DNA from: Lota lota
Lineage: Eukaryota; Chordata; Actinopteri; Gadiformes; Lotidae
Direction: 5' to 3'
Assembly (NCBI GenBank): GCA_026745465.1
Contig: JACYXH010000212.1
Location: 487,501-551,500 of the forward strand
DNA: 64,000 bases
Part shown: positions 25,001 to 35,348 of the stretch, in pieces
Position numbering within the stretch: the stretch's first letter is position 1
Layout of the letters: the number at the start of each line of letters is the position of its first letter
The notes under the pieces: generated by a model
The model's database searches: none
What the model was told of the DNA's origin: nothing
Seen by the model: only the letters and a program-made list of their open reading frames with translations
Translations under genes and position numbers: made by a program

Positions 25001-25074
25001 CAGGCCACTCCCAGCACCATATAAACCACACAGTAAACTTCACCATCACTGTGAAGAGAGGTTCGCCGGCTAAT

Positions 25075-25625
25075 TGTAACGTGACCCTCTCCGTTTCGGT
25101 CCATTTCCGCCATCTAGTGGCACCCAGCCTCCATTTCACCATGTGCTCCTTTGTTTATCCCCCGTCAATTAGCCACCACGTGCACTCCGCTCCCCACTCC
25201 TGTCATGAATCACTAATCACCTCCTCTGTACTTAAGCACTGGCTCACCACAGAGCCAGTGCTAGTTCGTATGTTGTATTACCTCTCATGGTAACTACGTC
25301 CCTGCCACTTCTTGTTTCGGGTTCCACTCCCGTTCTTGTTCTCGTTACGGGTTCCGCTCCCGTTCATGTTCCCGCTCTCGTTCCTGTTCCCGCTCCTGTT
25401 CCTCGTTCCTGCCTGCCTGCCTTCCTTGTTTCCTGAACCTCGCCTGCCCGACCACCCGCCTGCCTACGTCCTTCTGCCTGCTTGACTCCCCGCCTGCCAA
25501 CTGCCTACTGGACTACTCGCCTGCCTTGCCCTTGCCTGTACCTTGGACTAAATAAACCCTTTTTGTACCCGCACCCTGTTGGTTTCCTTGTCTTGCGTTT
25601 GGGTCCTATTCTCGTAATCGTAACA
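25075..25625 (+). repeat. 5' LTR
   Basis: 551 bp, TG...CA ends. Carries the promoter/poly(A) unit, with AATAAA in GGACTAAATAAACCC about 75 bases before its end. Confidence 0.9.
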
Positions 25626-25641
25626 GTACGAACTAGCCAAG

Positions 25642-26982
25642 ATGGACCCAGCAGACAGGAGACCCTCGGCATGGATGCGGGGAATATTGGCTATCCTCGA
25701 GGATAATGGGCGCAACCTCCGCTCGTCCTCGGTTTCCCTCTTGGCGCCAGCCCCGGCTGCAACCGCAGCACCATTTACTTCCATTCAAGAGAATGTGAAG
25801 TACATCGAGGGGCTTTTGGCGGCTCACATCGAGCGCGACCGTCGCTCGCCCTCGGCGTCTCTCTCTCTCTTCCCCGCTTCTCCGTCGCCTTCTTCACCTC
25901 AGACTTTTTTCCTCCCGGCGCCAACCCCCGCTGCAACTGCAGCCTTGTGGCCACCAACACCCGCTGCAGCCGCAGTCTCGTGGCCACCAGCTCCGCTGCA
26001 ACTGCGGTCACCTATTCCCAAGCCCCAGCGAACTCCTGGCCGCAAGCGCCGGCTACCAGTTCAGCTGGACTCCCCCGGGAAAAGGCCCAAGCCCCAGTTG
26101 CCTCCTAGCCTCAAGCCCCAGCAACAATTTCCTCCTGGCCCTGAGCCCCAGCGCCAGCCCCAGTTGCCTCCCAGCCTCAAGCTCCAGCAACAATTTCCTC
26201 CTGGCCTTGAGCCCCAGCGCCAGCCCCAGTTGCCTCCCAGTCTCAAGCCCCAGCAACAGCTGCCTCCTGGCCCTGAGCCCCAGCAGCAGTTGCCTCATAG
26301 TCCCAAGCCCCAGCTGTATCCTGGCCCTGAGCGCCAGCAGCAGCTTCCTCCTGGCCCTGAGCTCCAGCGCCAGTTGTCTCCTAGTCCCAAGCTCCAGCTT
26401 CCTCCTGGCCCTGAGCTCCAGCGCCAGCAGCAGCTTCCTCCTGGCCCTGAGCTCCAGCGCCAGTTGTCTCCTGGTCCCGAGTCCCAGCCCCAGTTGTCTC
26501 CTGGTCCCGAGTCCCAGCCCCAGTTGTCTCCTGGTCCCGAGTCCCAGCCCCAGTTGTCTCCTGGTCCCGAGTCCCAGCCCCAGTTGTCTCCTGGTCCCGA
26601 GTCCCAGCCCCAGTTGTCTCCTGGTCCCGAGTCCCAGCCCCAGTTGTCTCCTGGTCCCGAGTCCCAGCCCCAGTTGTCTCCTGGTCCCGAGTCCCAGCCC
26701 CAGTTGTCTCCTCCCTTCCCAGCGCCGGCTCCTCCCCGGGTGATTGACAGCATCCCGGCGTTCTCGGCCAGACGCCTCCTGGATGTGCGTCGTCGCGGCC
26801 GACGAAACCAGTCTTCGGTAGGCTGGGAGGGCTACGGACCTGGGGAGCAAGCCTGTTTATTTTTTTTTTATTTTTTTTGGAGTCGCTTCCTGGACCCCTC
26901 CTTAACCCGGGATTCCCACCGCCAGCACCCTCCCCTGTCGTGCGTACGCCTGGAGGCGTCCGTTGAGGGGGGGGTACTGTAA
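25642..26982 (+). CDS. LTR-element ORF: Pro/Gln-rich, chromodomain-like C terminus
   Basis: 446 codons from ATG just after the 5' LTR to a stop formed by the first bases of the 3' LTR (TGTAA). The N-terminus ([16 protein letters not shown]) resembles the start of fish gypsy Gag. Next comes an Ala/Pro-rich part, then many copies of a Pro/Gln decapeptide. The last ~80 residues keep [19 protein letters not shown] and [13 protein letters not shown], which fit the chromodomain-like tail of chromovirus integrase. The block between WEGYGPGE and DPSL is replaced by a poly-T-encoded Phe/Tyr stretch. I read it as an in-frame fusion of the gag start to the pol end by internal deletion. No function is implied for the host. 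Confidence 0.75.
   Translation: MDPADRRPSAWMRGILAILEDNGRNLRSSSVSLLAPAPAATAAPFTSIQENVKYIEGLLAAHIERDRRSPSASLSLFPASPSPSSPQTFFLPAPTPAATAALWPPTPAAAAVSWPPAPLQLRSPIPKPQRTPGRKRRLPVQLDSPGKRPKPQLPPSLKPQQQFPPGPEPQRQPQLPPSLKLQQQFPPGLEPQRQPQLPPSLKPQQQLPPGPEPQQQLPHSPKPQLYPGPERQQQLPPGPELQRQLSPSPKLQLPPGPELQRQQQLPPGPELQRQLSPGPESQPQLSPGPESQPQLSPGPESQPQLSPGPESQPQLSPGPESQPQLSPGPESQPQLSPGPESQPQLSPGPESQPQLSPPFPAPAPPRVIDSIPAFSARRLLDVRRRGRRNQSSVGWEGYGPGEQACLFFFYFFWSRFLDPSLTRDSHRQHPPLSCVRLEASVEGGVL
26461..26700 (+). repeat. 30-bp tandem repeat, eight perfect copies
   Basis: CAGTTGTCTCCTGGTCCCGA followed by GTCCCAGCCC, repeated eight times without a mismatch. In frame it encodes [10 protein letters not shown]. Diverged forms (GGCCCTGAGCTCCAGCGCCAG and similar) extend upstream to about 26090. 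Confidence 0.95.
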
Positions 26983-27534
26983 CGTGACCCTCTCCGTTTC
27001 GGTCCATTTCCGCCATCTAGTGGCACCCAGCCTCCATTTCACCATGTGCTCCTTTGTTTATCCCCCGTCAATTAGCCACCACGTGCACTCCGCTCCCCAC
27101 TCCTGTCATGAATCACTAATCACCTCCTCTGTACTTAAGCACTGGCTCACCACAGAGCCAGTGCTAGTTCGTATGTTGTATTACCTCTCATGGTAACTAC
27201 GTCCCTGCCACTTCTTGTTTCGGGTTCCACTCCCGTTCTTGTTCTCGTTACGGGTTCCGCTCCCGTTCATGTTCCCGCTCTCGTTCCTGTTCCTGTTCCC
27301 GCTCCTGTTCCTCGTTCCTGCCTGCCTGCCTTCCTTGTTTCCTGAACCTCGCCTGCCCGACCACCCGCCTGCCTACGTCCTTCTGCCTGCTTGACTCCCC
27401 GCCTGCCAACTGCCTACTGGACTACTCGCCTGCCTTGCCCTTGCCTGTACCTTGGACTAAATAAACCCTTTTTGTACCCGCACCCTGTTGGTTTCCTTGT
27501 CTTGCGTTTGGGTCCTATTCTCGTAATCGTAACA
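26978..27534 (+). repeat. 3' LTR
   Basis: 557 bp. Longer than the 5' LTR by one duplicated TTCCTG in the GTTCCTGTTCC repeat at about 27285; otherwise I found no difference. Confidence 0.9.
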
Positions 27535-27812
27535 CTAATATTAGCCAGCTTTGCCAAATAGTCAGCTGTGTAGAAAACTAAAAGTTAATCTTGCCAATCA
27601 AGAATACAAATTTGTTCTGTTTTTTCAAATAACTGTTAGGAAGAAATAGGCTTGTTTTGTAGGGACTACACATTAAAAGGGATTGGTTATGAACCATCAC
27701 ATGATGTCACCAAGGAACCACCTGTAATCATTAGTGAGTGTTCTTCTGTCTGGGGTTGTGGTCTTCCTAAATTCATCTTTTCAGTATGTCACAGTAAAGA
27801 AACCCTTATTAA

Positions 27813-28429
27813 AGAGGCTGTGAACCCACTGTTTCAGATGGAATTCGAACACTATGTGATAAAAAAAAAAAATAGGTTTTGGGCTGAGAGTTTTAGGAAA
27901 GGGGGGGGGGGGTGTTATCCCCATGGTAACGACCCACGCCAACTTTTTAGTACCGTTGTTGTGTAACTGTTATGAGCATTATAGATAAGCGATGTTGTAT
28001 ATGAAATCCGCCACACACCGTAGCGTTATACTAAAGTTGTCCAGGAAGCCTAACTCTTGGACGTGTGTATTAAATAAATGGCTGCTCACACAGAGTTTCA
28101 CCATCCACACACACCGTGGCGTTATACAATAAGTGGCCGAAAAAAACAACTTTATCGTCCCCTCGGTTCTCTGTCCACGCAAACCGTGCCACCGTTGCCC
28201 CTTGGTCGTGACGTCAGACTACCTCGGAAAAGGTAGTCTGACGTCACGAAAAGAACGCGGAACGTTCACGTAGTGTTTTGGGGAGAATTTTGGGTCAGGA
28301 TTTGACCCCTTTTTTCTCTAAATTGGGGACTTATTTCAGTAACAGTGATAAAATGGCATAGATTACTTTGTTGACGATCATATAAGACAAATTATTTAAA
28401 AAAAAAGTGGTTTTGGGTTCACTGGCTCT
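27813..28429. mobile_element. MITE with TTAA target site (Kolobok- or piggyBac-like)
   Basis: Terminal inverted repeats AGAGGCTGTGAACCCA and TGGGTTCACTGGCTCT bracket 617 bp and are flanked by TTAA on each side (27809-27812, 28430-28433). The corresponding spacer of unit A (37125-37135) reads straight through (CTTATTAATGTGTCTCC), so the insertion is private to this copy. There is no coding frame. It holds the palindrome described separately. Confidence 0.7.
28206..28249. repeat. 19-bp perfect palindrome with two CRE octamers
   Basis: TCGTGACGTCAGACTACCT and its exact reverse complement are separated by CGGAAA. Each arm contains TGACGTCA, the consensus CREB/ATF site. It lies within the TTAA-flanked MITE. 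Confidence 0.9.
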
Positions 28430-28433
28430 TTAA

Positions 28434-28956
28434 TCTGTCTCCTCCAAGAGTAATTGCATTGATGTGGTAAAGTATGGACGGACCTAGTCCTGGTATGTGG
28501 GTGTTGAATGTCATCCAGCCTGGCACTAGAGAAGCTAACGAATGTGGTGAGAAGAAAGCAAACTATGTTTAGTAAGATATGGGATCATTCGTGCAATTTC
28601 TAGAAAGTAATCAAGCATAGAACGAGTTTTAGAACAAATTAGTGTAGAATGGAAAATCTGATGGTTCACATTGATGTGAATCCTGTTGCTTTATCCTGAA
28701 GAATGTGGAGCGAAAGAGAGAGAGAGAGAGGGTGGGAAAGAGGGAGGAGTGCATTACTTTATGATTGTCAGATGATAGAAATTGTCTATCAAAAAGAAGA
28801 AACTTGTTTAAATAAAACGTTCATCACTTCACTGGCAAACACACAAGCTTTGTTCTCTAGAGTTGTGCTGTCCCACATCCTGCAGATAGCAATCCTATGA
28901 GAAGTAAGACTCACAAGTAACCAGACTTGACTAAAGTGGAAACTATGAAACACTGT

Positions 28957-29032
<76 letters not shown>

Positions 29033-29260
29033 TAAGGAGCTAAAGGACAGAAGATTAATAAAAATATGATAAAATAGCAGAAGTTAAAACATGAAGGAAC
29101 TTTGTACTGTTCATTGTGTTCTAAAAAGGTGATTCTATGATAGGCCCAGTAGTTACCAGGCGTCTTGTTCATTCTGCTGCTAATCATGGTGTGGTAGTAA
29201 GAGGAAGCAAGTCTTTCTATCTTTTTTGGTGTAGGAAGTATTTAAATGTCCGTTTGGTTT
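28434..29260. other. Spacer upstream of unit A
   Basis: Matches the spacers at about 37130-38210, 48395 onward and 59635 onward (GTAATTGCATTGATGTGGTAAAG; GCCTGGCACTAGAGAAGCTAACG). Contains a (GT)n run at 28957-29030. No gene seen. Confidence 0.6.
28957..29030. repeat. (GT)n microsatellite
   Basis: Pure dinucleotide run upstream of unit A. Confidence 0.95.
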
Positions 29261-30702
29261 CTGTTCAGCTAACTACAAGATTAACTGGAACCCCAGACTA
29301 GATGTCAGACCAGCTTCCTCCTCTACAGTAAGATGATGTATTTTTCTTAACTTTATTTCAATGCTTAACAAATGTAATTTATAGAGTAATATATAGCTAT
29401 GAAATTACAAAACAAAAACGCATTAACAACTGATGTATTTCTCCTTGTATGAACTTTTTAATTTAATTTTGTACCTGCAGGTGTGTTTAAATATCTCCCC
29501 AGAACAACAGAGTGAGAGATAAGAGGACTCACTATGAATTTAAGATCAGCAGCAACAGGATTTCTAGCTTTCCTTCTGTCAGTGTCAGGTTTGTTCATTT
29601 ACATTGTGAACGTTTAGTTGAACTGTACATGACAACCAAGCAATTGAAACGAGGGGAGGGTGAATCCACAGCAAATTGAAGATAGAATAACAGTTAATAG
29701 AACATTAAAGAATCACCCTCTACAACGCTGTTTGGTTAAACAGACCACTAGAATAGAGAACGGTCCACTTTATGTATTTCAGTTATGGTTCATTAGTCAT
29801 TGGAAAATACCACTTCACTGCAAGTTGTATACAGACTCCTCTAGTGAAAGTAATGTGCTATTTTTTAGATCACAATACTGTTATTTGGCAGAATATATAT
29901 TTGCATTTGAGATTTGTTGAACTAAACCTGAACTATTTACATCATCAAAGGGTTAATAAATGTCAAAAGCTGCTGTTTTCCCCCATAAATTATATTAATG
30001 ATGATTGAGACATGGCATATCAATCTTCTGCTGAATCCTTGGAACTCTGATTCAGTGATATGGTAGACAATGCATGCCATCTCCTGTCCTCTCTCCTGCT
30101 CTCCTCTCCTCGCTTTGTATTCTCTCCTCTCCTTATCTCCTCTCCTTCTCTGCTCTCCTCTATTTGTCTCCTCTCCTCTCCTCCTTGTCTTCACTCCTTG
30201 TCTCCACCCTTATCCTCTCCTTACCTTGTCTCCTCACTACTACTCCTATATCCCCCTTTCCTCTCCTTGTCTCCAATCCTTTATTGTCTCCTCTCCTCAC
30301 CTCCTCTCCTCTACATTCCTTGCCTCCAATATCTAAGTAGTTACAAAGCTTATAGTCACATGGCCACAAAAGAAGCACATCAATTTTAGGGCAGAGGCCT
30401 ACAGAGGATAAACACAGCCTAGCAGCCTACACTACCGTCCCAAATGCTACAGAAAGGAAAGACCTGAACACTTCTGAACAATTTGAGAGGAGATCGTGTT
30501 TTTTAGCCTGATTATTATGCAGCCTTCATACAGCGTGACATGTCATTATACATTGCATTATATTGAGTCAATGAAACCCAATCTATGGCAATATTTACTT
30601 TCTAGAAATAAGTAAGATATCCAAGGATTCATATATTGTATTTACGTTCAACAGGTCGTCTTGTTCCTGTTTCCTACGCTGATGTGTGTAACGACCGTTG
30701 GT

Positions 30703-31063
30703 AAAACTTTACAGTAAGGGTACATTAATTCACCATGAATTAACTTTAGTTAATGCAGTAATAAGCCTTATTATATAGCATTAAAATGGGGTTAAGATTA
30801 GGGTTAGGGGTAGTTGGTAACCCTAACCCTCGTATATAATGTATAAATTAATACCTTAAACATGAACACAATTAGTAAACATGAACACAATTAATAAACA
30901 TGAACACAATTAGTCAACATGAGTAAATTAGTAACAATAAATAAATAAACATAAGCGATAACTAGACCATAAGTTAACTGTTAAATAACTGTTAGTTAAT
31001 GCTTATTAATGCATTTACTAATATAATGAATGGTTTATTAACGTACCCTTATGATAAAGTTGT
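30703..31063. mobile_element. AT-rich MITE-like inverted repeat, unit A intron 1
   Basis: ACTTTACAGTAAGGGTACATTAA at the left is matched by TTAACGTACCCTTATGATAAAG at the right. The interior is AT-rich and noncoding. A truncated right end of the same element is in unit B at about 39390-39460. Confidence 0.55.
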
Positions 31064-31179
31064 AAAGGCTTAATTTCAATAAATAGCATTACCTGTTGCA
31101 ATTGCTAATTATATATATATTTTTTAACTTAATAACCCAATCTTAATTTTACATAATCAAAAATGGAATTCCCGAATTT

Positions 31180-31570
31180 CCCTTCATTGACGACTTCACT
31201 CTCTGTCCTTGTGTTTCCTTTTTCTGATTGTTCCCACTCACCTTGATTGTTTTCCCCTGTCCTTCATTAACATTTCCCTCCTAGTGTATTTAGTCTGCGT
31301 GTTTCCCTTCTGTGCCAGTTTGTCTCTGTTCCTCTGTGCCAAACCTTTCAGCATTACTCCCAGCGATTCTTTACGATTCCTTTTTTTAATTTTTTATTCC
31401 TGCCTGTTATTCCCGTTTACGCCTTTGCCTTCTCCGTACCGGATTGTTTGCCTGATCTCCAACTGATTACCCATGTACCTTATTTCTTAGTAAAGACCAT
31501 TCTTACTATCCAGACTGTTACCTCCGAGTCGTGCTTTTGAGTCCTTTTTTCCCTGTGGTTCACCTAGTTC
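31180..31570 (+). mobile_element. 5'-truncated LTR relic, unit A
   Basis: Orthologous to the solo LTR of unit B (39630-40106), sharing CTTCATTG.CGACTTCAC..., AGTAAAGACCATTCTTAC and the end CACCTAGTTCTTACACTC. It ends exactly where the V-set/Ig2 deletion of unit A starts. Confidence 0.7.
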
Positions 31571-33499
31571 TTACACTCTCTTTCATGGTGTAAGTCCACT
31601 CCACAGTACACTGACATTATACCAGATATATTGGACCTTTTAGGGTACAGAACTAATGTAGATTTACTATGATGTATCCAAACTGCCGGTATTTTATATA
31701 ATTAATTAAATGTAACTGTTAACAGCCGCTCCAAAGACCCCCTCAGTGACCGTGAGTCCCTCTGGTGAAATAGAGGAGGGCAGTTCAGTGACTCTGAGCT
31801 GCAGCAGTGATGCCAACCCAGCAGCTAAGTACACCTGGTTCAAGGTTATAACAGATGGTTCCTCCAGAGACATGAACCAGGGACAACAACTTGTCTTTAG
31901 ACGCATCCTGTCTTCAGACTCTGGACAATATCGCTGTGAAGCTAAGAATGAGCAAAGGACAAATTCGGAGTTGATCACTATTAACGTGAAATGTGAGTAA
32001 AACACATATATTACATAATATTAAAGACGTGAAATTTGAAAATAATATATGAATCATGTCAACATCAGTCATCAGTAAATTCATTATGCAATAAACACTA
32101 AAACTTCTCCACTTTGTGATTTTCATTATCATTAATACTGTCATGAATATAAATGTACTTGCTGTTTTTACATGTTTCTATGTGTCTCCAGATGGGCCCA
32201 AACACACATATGTGCATTCAAGTCCTTCTGGTGAAATAGAGGAGGGCAGTTCAGTGACTCTGATCTGCAGCAGTTATGCTAACCCAGCAGCTAAGTACAC
32301 CTGGTTCAAGGTTAATACAGATCACTCCTACAGGTACATTAACCACGGACAACAGCTCGTCTTTAGAAACATCCTGTCTTCAAACTCTGGACAATATCTC
32401 TGTGAAGCTAGGAATGAGCTAGGGACAAAATCGGCGTTGATCACTATTAAAGTGAAATGTGAGTAAAATACATATATTATATGACAATAAAGACGTGAAA
32501 ATAATATATGAATCATGTCAACATTAGCCATCAGTAAATTAATTGTGCAATGAACACAAAAACGTCTTCACTTTGTGATTTTCATTATCATTAAAACTGT
32601 CATGAATATAAATATACATGCTGTTTTTACATGTTTCTATGTGTCTCCAGATGGGCCCAAACACACATGTGTGTATTCAAGTCCCTCTGGTGAAATAAAG
32701 GAGGGCAGTTCAGTGACTCTGAGCTGCAGCAGCGATGCCAACCCAGCAGCTAACTACACCTGGTTCAAGGAGCATGAAGACTCAGTGAAAGAGTCAGGAC
32801 AGAACTACACCATCACTAATATCACATCTGTGCTTGGAGGAAACTATTACTGCCAAGCTCATAATGCAATCGGACTTAATAATTCCACCTTTTTGTTCAT
32901 TAAAGGTAATTGTTCATTTAAAACACACACACACACACACAGTCACAGGCACACAGTTAAACATTGGCCTATGTATGTTGCAGTTTGTTATCAGTGTTTG
33001 AAATCACCAGTAGCTGTGAAAACCATTGTTGTCTTACTGGCCAACGTACTCCTCCTTGTCTTCCTCTGGATGAGGTGAGATATTCTCTCTCTTTCTCATT
33101 TCACATTCCTTCACTTCTCCTGTTGCTTCTTCATCTCTCTGTTCTCTTCACCAGAAGAAAGAGGGCCTCCAGAAAAGCACGTGGACAGGGAGGAAGGCCA
33201 GATACCGTGGAGGAGGTGAGACACAGGAAGCCATTTATTACTAACTCATCCTTTACTAAGACACACGGTGGAAATACCCTGAGGCCACAACACAAGACCA
33301 CACAAGAGACTTCTAGTTGTTTCCTTATTAAGTGTCCTTTTCTGTTGCTCTAGCCTTGTCACTAGGAGAGACCGTACATCCCAGTGTCTCTATTTTCATA
33401 AAGAACAGTCTAAAGTTCGACCCATGGCCTGAACTAGAGATAATATGTTGAAGATTTTACAAAATTACTTTTAGAAGTGGGAGGACACTGATTGTTGCA

Positions 33500-33620
33500 G
33501 TCATAATGGTTTTACAGGAAGAGTGTATCTTACTTGATGATCATAATGATTTTACAGGAAGAGAGTGTATCTTACTTGATGATCATGATGATTTTACAAG
33601 AAGAGAGTTTATCTTACGTG
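33500..33620. repeat. 42-bp repeat, about three copies, unit A intron
   Basis: GATTTTACAGGAAGAGAGTG followed by TATCTTACTTGATGATCAT. Diverged copies sit in B (44450-44570) and C (55770-55880). Confidence 0.7.
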
Positions 33621-34085
33621 TAAATTTTTATACTATACATTTCTAGATTTTATGATGGTATTGGAGAAAGACAAAATATGCCAGTGTCAGTTGTTTTAAA
33701 TGTTAGCATTATTAATCACCTGGTCATTATTTTTGCAAACTTCAAATCCTGAAAGTGTGCTGGAACAGGGTAACAGCTGCATAATGTTTTCCATGAAGAG
33801 TTCCCCAAAAGAGTGATTTAATCACACATTAAGGGAGAAGGATTGGTCAGGTTTACTAGATTGTGTGTAGATATATCATGGGCTATCTTTAAAGAACAGT
33901 ATTTATAGGTGCTTGATGCACTAACTCCTATGATACAAATAAGTCTTTAGAAATCAGGTAAGATATTAAACAAAGTTACTATGGAAAGTGTTGAAGCAGA
34001 CTGGCTCATCTATTAAAATAAAGATAACTTCACTGATAGCATTTTGTGTCACAACATAACGAAGGTGGCTAATCACTTAGGTGAT

Positions 34086-34960
34086 GAGCCATAGGTGCAA
34101 TTGAGAACAAATTGCTTCTTTATGCGGAAGCTGTACTGGTAACAGGTAAAGATTCAGTAGGATTTAGGACACACTAGAGAAGGAACTGATCTCTGTCAGA
34201 ATTTGGCTGAAAGACAACAAGCTGTCTCTACATCTGGGTAAAACAGATTATATTTAGTTTGGCCTGAAGCACAAGTTAAAGAAACTTGATCCTGTTAGAA
34301 GTAGTATCACATCCAAACCTAATATCCCTTATCTTGGATCGACAATCAACAAATGTTTATCTGGTGACCTGGTTACCATTCTTGTATCGTCACTTTAAAT
34401 CATTTAATTTCAGAGTTAGAGAACTCTTGCTTATAGCCTTTATTCAGTGCCATGATGATTGTGCATGCCATGCCTGCTACAGTGGTTTATCACAAAAACC
34501 TAAAAACAGAATGCAGATAATGCAAAACACTGTAATCAGGTAAGTCTTAAATGCCTCCCCAAGAACACATATAGGACCCCAGGAGTTTAAACAGGCCAGT
34601 GTCCTCCGGTGGCAGATAGTGTGAACCAGCTGAAGCTGAACCATATGTATGATATTATTAATAGAACAGCTCCTGGTTTCTTGATGTAAGACACTGACAT
34701 GGTGCATCAGCAACATGGTCAGTCCATCTACGCTAGTGTCATGTCTTGTAGTGTGTCTAGGGTAAGTAACACTGCAAGGCACTCCTTCTTCCCACTGTTA
34801 CTGCACTATGGAATGATCTCCCACTGTACATGAAACAGAGCCCCAGCAGAGAGCTAGACAAGAGCGGGGTGAGAGAGCACCCCTGGTGCTTGGTACAGGT
34901 TTTATAGTTGTAGTTCACACTGCTGTTTAACTTGTTGTATTATCTATGTACTTTTAATCT
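34086..34960 (+). mobile_element. LINE reverse-transcriptase fragment in unit A
   Basis: Broken frame. Recognisable pieces: LLLYAEAVLVTG (the YADD box, with YAEA instead of YADD), SITSKPNIPYLGSTIN, LIAFIQCHDDCACHA.YSGLSQK, and ALWNDLPLYMKQSPSREL. This fits the RT palm-to-C-terminal part of a CR1/L2/Rex-like LINE. Other pieces of the same element lie in the matching introns of B and C and in unit 0, so it predates the duplications. Confidence 0.6.
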
Positions 34961-35224
34961 GAAAAAGTAAAGATGTGCTATATTCATTTTGATGTGTCTG
35001 TCTTTTAAGGTATTTGTTTTGACATCAAGGGTCACTTTGGCAAAGTGTTCAACACTTTCAAGCGCTAATCTCCAGGACTTTTCCTAACTTGAAATCAAAC
35101 CAAAACAAAACCAGTCCTCTGTGATCATCAGTCTTGTTTGTATGCTTTCTCTGGGGCAGTGTTGTCATGGCACCTGTCCACTATGTTATGGTGGGGTCAT
35201 CTGAGAATTGAAACCAGGAAGTGT

Positions 35225-35348
35225 CTCGCTGTTTGGCTGGCTCCCGTGTCCAATTAGACTGGACAGATGAGGTCCTTTACTCTTTGGTCAAAATAGACCA
35301 TGTTTTGGGACTTAATAATCCCAATGGATCTGCTTTACAGGGAGACTG
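35225..35348 (+). pseudogene. Truncated tail (ITIM) exon of unit A
   Basis: Starts abruptly at about 35225 (CCAGGAAGTGTCTCGCTG) and keeps DEVLYSLVKID...SALQGD and the stop (TGA 35346-35348). The 5' half with the acceptor and the PVYDNV and HYASIH tyrosines is gone. Intron sequence (GTCATCTGAGAA) is fused straight to it, as expected from a deletion through a GAGAA/AGAACC microhomology. An AATAAA is at 35426-35431. Confidence 0.7.

Larger units (their letters stand above)
25075..27534 (+). mobile_element. Short, apparently non-autonomous LTR retrotransposon (Ty3/gypsy chromovirus-like remnant), recent insertion
   Basis: Two directly repeated LTRs (25075-25625 and 26978-27534) begin TGTAACGTGACC and end CGTAACA. 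They look identical by eye apart from one extra TTCCTG repeat (6 nt) in the 3' copy. CTAAT flanks both sides (25070-25074 and 27535-27539), a 5-bp target duplication. A G-rich polypurine tract (GAGGGGGGGGTAC) directly precedes the 3' LTR. The 1352-bp interior has one long frame and no protease, reverse transcriptase, RNase H or integrase core, so movement would need enzymes from a relative. It sits in the spacer of the CD22-like array: the flanks match the uninterrupted spacer at about 36715-36780. Confidence 0.92.
29534..33353 (+). pseudogene. CD22/Siglec-like unit A: V-set and Ig2 exons deleted, tail exon broken
   Basis: Exons read: signal peptide 29534-29588 (MNLRSAATGFLAFLLSVS), Ig C2-type 31726-31992, 32192-32458 and 32651-32905, transmembrane about 32984-33074 (TIVVLLANVLLLVFLW), juxtamembrane 33155-33215 (RRKRASRKARGQGG). 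The V-set and second Ig exons found in B and C are missing, yet all exons are phase 1, so the signal peptide still joins the first C2 domain in frame. The final ITIM exon survives only as a fragment without acceptor (35225-35348). Reading past the last donor reaches a stop at 33353, giving about 377 residues. It could be a dead gene or a short membrane Ig protein without sialic acid binding or ITIM signalling. A noncoding first exon probably ends near 29328 (CTACA/gtaag). Confidence 0.65.

Noticed and set aside
26053..26850. 265- and 211-codon minus-strand frames
   Set aside because: Shadows of the Pro/Gln repeat ORF of the LTR element; the + frame has the Gag-like start and chromodomain-like end.
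30060..30389. Leu/Ser-rich frames resembling membrane proteins
   Set aside because: They come from the TCTCCTCTCC pyrimidine repeat in intron 1 and recur at 39049-39324, 51696-52073, 62810-63187 and inverted at 24670-24993.
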